DNA of 28,653 nucleotides, taken from positions 1-28,653 of IMG/VR virus record IMGVR_UViG_3300020283_000020; one strand, written 5' to 3'. Made by a program: the position numbers and the translations under genes. Shown here one piece after another: positions 20,183-25,525 of the stretch. Source of the DNA: a virus. Under the pieces are notes generated by a model, which saw nothing but the letters and a program-made list of their open reading frames with translations, did no database searches and was not told the origin of the DNA. The stretch's first letter is position 1, and each line of letters starts with the position of its first letter.

Positions 20183-20786
20183 AGACTAGGTGGTCTTTAC
20201 AATAATACCAAGTAACTGCTACTCTTTTCTTTCCAGATTCTACTGGTGTTGAACAGTGTGGGAAGCACCAATTTGATGGAAAAAATAGTGCTCTACCTGC
20301 TTCCGGTCTGAAGTCAAACTCAGGAAGCATCTTGAATTTAGTTGCCCCACCCTCAAAATCATCCTTTAGATACAATACAACAGATATTTGACGGTGATAA
20401 AAATCACTCTTTGGATCCGTACAAGCATCAAAGTGATAATTATATTTTTGTTCTTTCGTATATTCTAAAACTTGAATACCTTCTCTATGAGAACTGGTTT
20501 CTCTGGCACCAGGAATTGGATATCCATCAAGAGCCATATCAGATTTAAAAAGTCTATCTCTATATTCTAATAACGCAACATTCATTTTCTCATGAAGTAT
20601 CTGTGTCGCAAGAGTGCCATCCTCCATGACGGTTCCTGTGCTTGAACGAACACTAGTATCTGCTCTTACATTCCCGTCAGCATCAAAGACGGTGTTTGGA
20701 TTGAAAGTTAAAGTATCAATATACTCGTTAACTATTTTTAACTGCTCAACGTCAAGGACGCGAATGTCCTGAATAAATTGTTTCAT
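20181..20786 (-). CDS. 2-oxoglutarate/Fe(II) oxygenase, prolyl-4-hydroxylase-like, 201 aa
   Basis: The clearest prolyl-4-hydroxylase-type protein here. It has H118-F-D120 in NYHFDACTDP and the strand ISVVLYLKDDFEGGATKF. The distal histidine is H177 in FFPSNWCFPHCSTPV, and the cosubstrate position is K187/R188 in KKRVAVTWYY. The N-terminal 100 residues are helical, with the STGTVMEDG loop. It has its own late promoter at 20804-20811, so it is made together with the virion proteins. It lies directly after the collagen and tip gene array in transcription order. Confidence 0.87.
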   Translation of the reverse strand: MKQFIQDIRVLDVEQLKIVNEYIDTLTFNPNTVFDADGNVRADTSVRSSTGTVMEDGTLATQILHEKMNVALLEYRDRLFKSDMALDGYPIPGARETSSHREGIQVLEYTKEQKYNYHFDACTDPKSDFYHRQISVVLYLKDDFEGGATKFKMLPEFDFRPEAGRALFFPSNWCFPHCSTPVESGKKRVAVTWYYCKDHLV

Positions 20787-20803
20787 AACAAAGTATTTTT
20801 CAG

Positions 20804-20811
20804 TATTTATG
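20804..20811 (-). promoter_or_regulatory. T4-type late promoter
   Basis: CATAAATA on the minus strand, 18 bases upstream of the oxygenase start at 20786. Confidence 0.55.
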
Positions 20812-20813
20812 GT

Positions 20814-21362
20814 TTATCCACAAACCTCCATTAATGTCATGGAACTTGCATTCTGACCATCATAGAAAGAATAGGAAGTATCTGCCTGGTTCGCATAACT
20901 TCTATTAAAACTCCAATATACGCCTGAATAACTAGCCAATCTTAAATCATAAGTGATCTGTGAAGTTGAAGAAGGACTGTCTAAGTAAATAATTTGTAAA
21001 GGTATTTGATTATAGGTAGAACCACTACTACCATATGCGGTTGCTGTTTTAGAAACTGAAGGTCTATTGGTAGAAGCATCACCAAAGTAAATTTTTGTTC
21101 CTGAACCACCAGTTCCTCTATACAAGTAAGCAGTCGTATTGTAACCGTTGCTACTACCAACGTTCGTGTCAACCATGACAAGAATTTTATTTGCAGAACT
21201 AGTTGGCGTTATACTGCAAGTCATTACAGAAGAAGGAGTTCCACCACTTCCAGTGCTGCCACTAGTCACCACACTTTGAACTACTTGTATAATACCACCA
21301 CCACTAGCACCAGAAGGAAGTCCGTCTCTTGGAACAATCCTATTTGTTCTTAATTCTGACAT
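20814..21362 (-). CDS. beta-rich tail tip protein (family A), 182 aa
   Basis: Starts MSELRTNRIVPRDGLPSGAS followed by GGGIIQVVQ. This N-terminal signature (ELRxxxIxPxxGxPxGxxGGIIQ) is shared with the genes at 21362, 23621 and, more loosely, 22342. The body has the conserved order ITPTSSANKILVMVD, a variable middle, SPSSTSQITYDLRL and the end SSMTLMEVCG. Probably a tip or decoration protein of the tail fibres. It overlaps the upstream paralogue by one base. The variable middle is the probable ligand-facing part. Confidence 0.75.
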   Translation of the reverse strand: MSELRTNRIVPRDGLPSGASGGGIIQVVQSVVTSGSTGSGGTPSSVMTCSITPTSSANKILVMVDTNVGSSNGYNTTAYLYRGTGGSGTKIYFGDASTNRPSVSKTATAYGSSGSTYNQIPLQIIYLDSPSSTSQITYDLRLASYSGVYWSFNRSYANQADTSYSFYDGQNASSMTLMEVCG

Positions 21363-21928
21363 TATGCTGACACCTCCATCACAGTAATGGTACTGATTTG
21401 ACGACCATAATAATCGGTTTGATCTCTATCATCATAGTTTCTATTCACATATGCACTGTAACTACTACTATAAGTACGCAAAGCAATTGAATAACTCACT
21501 GATTGTGTTGTATTTGGACTATCAAGAAAACTTACGGTAGGACTATACATGCTATAAGAATCATTACCTCCAGAATAACTATTTTCAGCAAAAGTACATC
21601 TTGGTCTGTTACCAGCAGCATCAGCAGTCGCGGCATCAAGCACTGATCTACTTGCTCCTCCAATACCTCTCCATAATTGACCCATGATCATCCAATATTG
21701 AGCATTACAACTTATTGATGCAGTTACCCATAATTTACTACTAGAAAATTTTGGTGTTATGCTGACATTAAGTCCAGTTACTTCTTCAAAAGCAGGATAA
21801 TTGTTTGCAGAATCACCCGCCCAAGTGTCAGTCTTGGCAGTTTGTTGAATTTGAATTATTCCACCCCCACCATTAGTGGGCACACCAGTGGTTGGAATTA
21901 TTTTATCTACTCTAAGTTCAGAAGACAT
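21362..21928 (-). CDS. beta-rich tail tip protein (family A), 188 aa
   Basis: Paralogue of its downstream neighbour. It starts MSSELRVDKIIPTTGVPTNG and continues GGGGIIQIQQ, with ITPKFSSSKLWVTASI and SPNTTQSVSYSIALRTY in the same order and the same type of end (STITVMEVSA). The middle section differs strongly, with many Tyr, Ser and Asn residues (ENSYSGGNDSYSMY) as in surface-binding loops. It is arranged with a tail-assembly-chaperone-like gene 2 bases before it. Confidence 0.75.
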   Translation of the reverse strand: MSSELRVDKIIPTTGVPTNGGGGIIQIQQTAKTDTWAGDSANNYPAFEEVTGLNVSITPKFSSSKLWVTASISCNAQYWMIMGQLWRGIGGASRSVLDAATADAAGNRPRCTFAENSYSGGNDSYSMYSPTVSFLDSPNTTQSVSYSIALRTYSSSYSAYVNRNYDDRDQTDYYGRQISTITVMEVSA

Positions 21929-21929
21929 A

Positions 21930-22307
21930 TCAGGAAGGTTCAGTGGGCCAAGTAACAGAAGTAAGATCTAAGTTATAATTAGAGTCAAGAGTTGGAGTTG
22001 CTGTAGAAGGGAGGTCTCTAAGTGCCTGACGATAAGTCTTGAAAGCAGTAGAGAGAGTTGATCCAGTTTCTTTTGCTTTTACAACTTTCCAATCATCCTT
22101 TGCAAGTCTTTTATCTCTCTCAATACGCAGAAGTTTCATCGCTTCTGCACCATCAAGTTCAGCAATTTTTGCATTAATTGCATCTTCAGTTGGTTGATTC
22201 TGATTATTTCCTTCCAACCACGTCAGTCCAGAATAATCATCACCATTTAGGACCCACTGTGCTCCTGGGGTGAGTTTATCTAGTGCTTGCGGAATACCGT
22301 ATTTCAT
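21930..22307 (-). CDS. phage tail assembly chaperone-like protein, 125 aa
   Basis: Resembles the Phage_tail_APC group of small fibre-assembly helpers. N-terminal ALDKLTPGAQWVLNGDDYSG, central basic helix LLRIERDKRLAKDDWKV, then TYRQALRDLPSTATPTLD and the end VTWPTEPS. It is a close relative of the gene at 23271-23624 (same ALRDLPSTATP block and WPT-PS end). Such proteins usually sit next to the fibre they help fold, and a tip gene follows after 2 bases. TATAAATA promoter at 22333-22340. Confidence 0.75.
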   Translation of the reverse strand: MKYGIPQALDKLTPGAQWVLNGDDYSGLTWLEGNNQNQPTEDAINAKIAELDGAEAMKLLRIERDKRLAKDDWKVVKAKETGSTLSTAFKTYRQALRDLPSTATPTLDSNYNLDLTSVTWPTEPS

Positions 22308-22332
22308 AGTAATGTTGTCGTGATTTTAATTT

Positions 22333-22340
22333 TATTTATA
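22333..22340 (-). promoter_or_regulatory. T4-type late promoter (perfect)
   Basis: TATAAATA on the minus strand, an exact match to the T4 late consensus, 26 bases upstream of the chaperone-like gene. Confidence 0.65.
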
Positions 22341-22341
22341 G

Positions 22342-22866
22342 TTATGTCGCAATTTCATAAATTATCATTCGTGATTTTGATGGCATATCATTTGAATATC
22401 TATTGTTAATAAAAATGGAATATGTGTTGCCAGACCATGCAGAGGTTGCATAAGGCTGGTAAGTTCTTGTGGTTGTGCTACTCGCATCTAATACAGTATG
22501 AAAAGTAGTTCCTATAAAATAATCATTCGTAGTAGAACCATTATAGTAGGTAAAATCCATACCATTTTCATTACCATTAGATTGTCCAGATGAGGTAGTG
22601 TTAGTTGTTTTAGAACCGTCCTCAAATATTCCGTAACTGGCAACATGAGTATGGGTGGCATTCAGGTATACCTGAATCATAATTTTACTGGTGGAATTTT
22701 TTGGAGTAAAATTAATTAATAAATCAGTTATTGCTACTGGATTTACTGAAGATATTGTTTGTCTAGTAGGACCTGCTTCTGCAGTCTGCACTTGGATAAT
22801 GGTTCCGGCAGGAGCACTAGACCAATTACCCGTTACATTTAAATTTGTTGTATTAAGTGTTCCCAT
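22342..22866 (-). CDS. beta-rich tail tip protein (divergent family A), 174 aa
   Basis: Starts MGTLNTTNLNVTGNWSSAPA and continues GTIIQVQTAE, then FTPKNSTSKIMIQVYL, a variable middle, and the end SRMIIYEIAT. This is the same block order as the family A tip proteins but with a different N-terminal anchor. An AGGAG motif precedes the ATG. It follows the short MAALDF fibre gene by 12 bases and probably shares its promoter. Confidence 0.7.
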   Translation of the reverse strand: MGTLNTTNLNVTGNWSSAPAGTIIQVQTAEAGPTRQTISSVNPVAITDLLINFTPKNSTSKIMIQVYLNATHTHVASYGIFEDGSKTTNTTSSGQSNGNENGMDFTYYNGSTTNDYFIGTTFHTVLDASSTTTRTYQPYATSAWSGNTYSIFINNRYSNDMPSKSRMIIYEIAT

Positions 22867-22878
22867 CTTATCTCCTAG

Positions 22879-23250
22879 TTAGATTATTGTTAAGGAACCA
22901 TCAAGGGTCATCACATCCGTTAATGTGATTGGTCCTGAGCAAAAAGCATTATAGTTTGTTGATATGTAGTGATTACCGGTCATCACTTTGTCATTCAGAA
23001 AAAATCCATTACTAACATATAATCCATTAAATGAATTTCCTGCACCAACTATGTCACCTTTGTCAATAACATCGGTGTTAATACCAACATTAGTGGTTGT
23101 AGATAATCCACCAGATGCTTCCCTTACAAAAGATACTGTGGAAGTCTGAACATTCCAGACATCATCAGTAGCATCATAGACATAAGTTAAATTGTTAGCG
23201 GTATAAGTATCACCATTACTGGGACTACCTGGAAAATCTAGAGCTGCCAT
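22879..23250 (-). CDS. short fibre protein, collagen-less relative of the 880-aa fibre, 123 aa
   Basis: N-terminus MAALDFPGSPSNGDTYTANN, then LTYVYDATDDVWNVQ, the same anchor as the collagen fibre at 25526-28168 ([20 protein letters not shown]). Its C-terminal part (NGFFLNDKVMTGNHYIS, then GPITLTDVMTLDGSLTII) parallels that fibre's end ([17 protein letters not shown], then [19 protein letters not shown]). It thus has the cap and anchor without the stalk. The start region and promoter are nearly identical in DNA to those of the collagen gene. Confidence 0.75.
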   Translation of the reverse strand: MAALDFPGSPSNGDTYTANNLTYVYDATDDVWNVQTSTVSFVREASGGLSTTTNVGINTDVIDKGDIVGAGNSFNGLYVSNGFFLNDKVMTGNHYISTNYNAFCSGPITLTDVMTLDGSLTII

Positions 23251-23275
23251 TATCTACACTTTTTGAGTATTTATG
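23248..23275 (-). repeat. duplicated promoter/start module, copy 1
   Basis: 26 of 28 bases are identical to 28166-28193, covering the ATG, the leader and the late promoter. The two genes also share their N-terminal protein sequence. Confidence 0.75.
23268..23275 (-). promoter_or_regulatory. T4-type late promoter
   Basis: CATAAATA followed by CTCAAAAAG on the minus strand, 18 bases upstream of the short fibre gene. Confidence 0.55.
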
Positions 23276-23624
23276 AAGGTTTTGTTGGCCAAGTAACTCC
23301 CGAAATACCTGGTTTTGAGGTGTTATCTAACACAGGTGTGGCAGTGCTTGGAAGGTCTCTAAGTGCCTGACGATATGCTAACTGTGCTTCAGATGCAGTT
23401 CTATCAGGAAGAACCCACCAATCTGTTTCTGCCAAAAGACTATTTCTATAAAGTCTCAACCTTTTCATAGGTTCTTCTGATTGAAGTCTTGCTACTTCCG
23501 AATTTACTTCTTCTTCTGTTGGTTTTGTTTGTTCTGTGTCTTTCCAATCTATCCCACTATAAGAATCACCACGAACAGTCCATTTTGATCCTGGTCTTAA
23601 GTTTTGAAGTGCTTTTCCAATCAT
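23271..23624 (-). CDS. phage tail assembly chaperone-like protein, second copy, 117 aa
   Basis: Paralogue of the gene at 21930-22307: ALQNLRPGSKWTVRGDSYSG, basic helix MKRLRLYRNSLLAETDWWV, AYRQALRDLPSTATPVLDN and the end VTWPTKPS. It overlaps the stop of the family A tip gene before it by 4 bases. Each chaperone-like copy is thus physically paired with family A tip genes, which suggests dedicated folding helpers. Confidence 0.75.
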   Translation of the reverse strand: MIGKALQNLRPGSKWTVRGDSYSGIDWKDTEQTKPTEEEVNSEVARLQSEEPMKRLRLYRNSLLAETDWWVLPDRTASEAQLAYRQALRDLPSTATPVLDNTSKPGISGVTWPTKPS

Positions 23625-24166
23625 CCTGAAATCTCCATTAGTGTTAAAGAGTAACCATTAGTTACCTGTTCAATATTAGATCCATCCCATCCAGATTCCC
23701 CAACCTTAACTGGTGCAGTAGTTCCACTCGTATAAAATTGTTCTATAGCAAGTTTATAAGTTACTGCTGAAGTAGTGTTAGGTTCATCAACTAAAATGCC
23801 AGTTAGAGTATATGATCCATTATGGTTGCTCGCAGCAGCGCGGTTGTCAGTACCAAAAGCTTGGAATGTTGCTCTGCTGTTGCTAGTTCCTTTGTCGCTT
23901 CCAATGCGAATTTGAGTTGAACCTCTATACGCTATGAATGCCCATTCTCGTCCTTCAGTGCTTTCCTGAGCTACGTTACCATTATACATGAATAAAATTT
24001 TACTTGATGAACTCGATGGGGTAATAGTTGCTGAAATGACATCAGCATCATCACTCGTCTCTATAATTGTGTTACTAAAATTGTGAACTGTTTGTATAAT
24101 TCCACCACTGGCACCACCAGAAAGTCCACCTCTTGGAACAATACTATCTACCTTAATTTGACTCAT
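23621..24166 (-). CDS. beta-rich tail tip protein (family A), 181 aa
   Basis: Starts MSQIKVDSIVPRGGLSGGAS and continues GGIIQTVHNF. ITPSSSSSKILFMYNGN, the variable middle, PNTTSAVTYKLAI and the end SLTLMEISG follow the same order as the 20814 and 21362 proteins. Differences concentrate in the middle third. It lies in the transcription unit that begins at the 25516 promoter. Confidence 0.75.
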   Translation of the reverse strand: MSQIKVDSIVPRGGLSGGASGGIIQTVHNFSNTIIETSDDADVISATITPSSSSSKILFMYNGNVAQESTEGREWAFIAYRGSTQIRIGSDKGTSNSRATFQAFGTDNRAAASNHNGSYTLTGILVDEPNTTSAVTYKLAIEQFYTSGTTAPVKVGESGWDGSNIEQVTNGYSLTLMEISG

Positions 24167-24169
24167 GGT

Positions 24170-24583
24170 TTAATCTCCGAAAACGACAACTTGAACTCGT
24201 TTCATATCAACCAGACCAGAACCACCAGCGTATCCAAACGTTACTCGTGCTGAGCTTGTGGTGTAATACGTTCCGCTCCTCCAAGCATTACTGTTGCTTT
24301 TTAGGGCATAGACGTAACCGTTATTGCCTGAACTATCGTCATGACCAAACCCCAACACAGCATAATTTGCATTGGCCAGACTATTTGTAAAGCTTATAGT
24401 GTAATCGCCTGAGCCGTTGTCAGTAATAGAATTAACGTTGTGTCCATTCAATGTGCTATTGGGGTCAGAGACTGAACCGTCAAAGTCGGCCCACGCCTTT
24501 GCTCTTCCTTGCTGAATTTGTTCTGGCGTTGAATTTGAACCTCCAGAAGCATTTTGTAAATTGTTTACTTTTATGGTGCTCAT
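24170..24583 (-). CDS. tail fibre tip protein with AKAW domain (family B), 137 aa
   Basis: A short N-terminal anchor (MSTIKVNNLQNASGG) is followed by an AKAWADF domain with HNVNSITDNGSGDYTISF and SLANANYAVLGFGHDD, ending VQVVVFGD. Close in plan to the next gene and to the tip of the truncated collagen protein at the window end. This domain is common at the ends of phage fibres and is likely a trimeric receptor-binding head. Confidence 0.75.
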   Translation of the reverse strand: MSTIKVNNLQNASGGSNSTPEQIQQGRAKAWADFDGSVSDPNSTLNGHNVNSITDNGSGDYTISFTNSLANANYAVLGFGHDDSSGNNGYVYALKSNSNAWRSGTYYTTSSARVTFGYAGGSGLVDMKRVQVVVFGD

Positions 24584-24586
24584 GAA

Positions 24587-24994
24587 TCAAGCTCCGAAAA
24601 TGATTGCGTTAATCATGTCTCGATCACTATCGCTTCCACCTGCTCCACAAACAGTAACTGTGCAAAAAGTTGTTGTGTGTAGATCGCTGTAGTTGTTGGC
24701 ACGACCCGCTCCAAAAAACGCGTCATTGTTGCCCGTGCTGCCAAGCTCAGCAGAACTTCCAGCGATAGCGTAATTTGCGCTTGTCATCGCATTAGAGAAG
24801 GTGATTTTATATTTGCCTGTTCCAAGATCAGTCAATGAATTGACATTAAAATCATCTCGGATTGAAGGTGTATTGCGACCGTTAAAATTGACCCACGCTT
24901 TTGCAAGTTGACCAATCTCCGTGCCAGCACTAGTTTTAAACGTCGGAGCACCTGTAGTGGTACTTTGTATATTCGCTGCCTTTAAAGTACTCAT
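24587..24994 (-). CDS. tail fibre tip protein with AKAW domain (family B), 135 aa
   Basis: Anchor MSTLKAANIQSTTTGAPTFK, then AKAWVNFNGRNTPSIRDDFN and VNSLTDLGTGKYKITF with AMTSANYAIAG, ending MINAIIFGA. Residues in and around SIRDD are shared with the window-end protein ([12 protein letters not shown]). The loop between about residues 85 and 115 (NNDAFFGAGRANNYSDLHTT) differs from its paralogues. Tandem with the previous family B gene, separated by 3 bases. Confidence 0.75.
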   Translation of the reverse strand: MSTLKAANIQSTTTGAPTFKTSAGTEIGQLAKAWVNFNGRNTPSIRDDFNVNSLTDLGTGKYKITFSNAMTSANYAIAGSSAELGSTGNNDAFFGAGRANNYSDLHTTTFCTVTVCGAGGSDSDRDMINAIIFGA

Positions 24995-24997
24995 AAA

Positions 24998-25273
24998 TTA
25001 CCAAGGATTATCTCCCAGAAGACTCGTGTCCCAAGATGCTTTAAGTTGATTGGTAACACTAGTAACACCTACAGTGTCAATAGTGATATTAGCAAGATCA
25101 GTAGCATCACGAAGTGCTTGCTTGGTAGAAACAATACCTACAGTGCTTGCTCCTTCTTCTTGAGCTCTTTGAAAAGCAACGTCTTGTGCTGCTAAAAGAG
25201 GATTTCTCTTTTCACGAATGTGCTCTTTATGAATTTCTCTTGCTTTTGCCGTATTAATTCCAATATGTGCCAT
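24998..25273 (-). CDS. probable tail-fibre-associated protein, 91 aa (start re-assigned)
   Basis: A strong AGGAGG ribosome-binding site sits just before the ATG ending at 25273 (MAHIGINTAKAREIHKEHIR), so I start there and not at the upstream codon at 25297. The N-terminus is a basic helix. The end (KQALRDATDLANITIDTVGV ... SWDTSLLGDNPW) resembles the ALRD...W endings of the tail-chaperone-like genes. A fibre-assembly role is inferred from this and from the neighbours. Confidence 0.65.
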   Translation of the reverse strand: MAHIGINTAKAREIHKEHIREKRNPLLAAQDVAFQRAQEEGASTVGIVSTKQALRDATDLANITIDTVGVTSVTNQLKASWDTSLLGDNPW

Positions 25274-25275
25274 GA

Positions 25276-25485
25276 TCAATCCTCCTCGTAAATCCAAGCG
25301 TTTCTAAAAGTTCTATCACTAGGAACTTCACTCACATCAATAATTTGATATGCTCTACCTGCAGGGACATCCTGAGCTAATCTATCAAGTGAGGGACAAT
25401 GTGTTGAAGGTACAATGATAGATACTCCACCCTCACCATTATCATAAATTATCCTCTTGTTGTAAACTCCGTCTACACCAGCCAT
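25276..25485 (-). CDS. small tail-fibre-region protein, 69 aa
   Basis: 69 residues with YNKRIIYDNGEGGVSIIVPS and a DVPAGRAYQIIDVSEVPSDR-TFRNAW ending. Short proteins with NGEGGVSxIxP and DRTFRNAW motifs are frequent beside tail-fibre genes of many phages; their role is not established. It is the first gene of the unit driven by the perfect late promoter at 25516-25523. Confidence 0.72.
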   Translation of the reverse strand: MAGVDGVYNKRIIYDNGEGGVSIIVPSTHCPSLDRLAQDVPAGRAYQIIDVSEVPSDRTFRNAWIYEED

Positions 25486-25515
25486 AATGTTTTTTTGATT
25501 TGAACGACTTGAGAT

Positions 25516-25523
25516 TATTTATA
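25516..25523 (-). promoter_or_regulatory. T4-type late promoter (perfect)
   Basis: TATAAATA on the minus strand, 31 bases upstream of the ATG ending at 25485. It would drive the six genes down to 23271. Confidence 0.65.
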
Positions 25524-25525
25524 TG

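Noticed and set aside
20814-24994. Diversity-generating retroelement acting on the tip paralogues
   Set aside because: No reverse transcriptase and no template repeat with adenine-biased differences is visible in the window. Variation looks like ordinary paralogue divergence.
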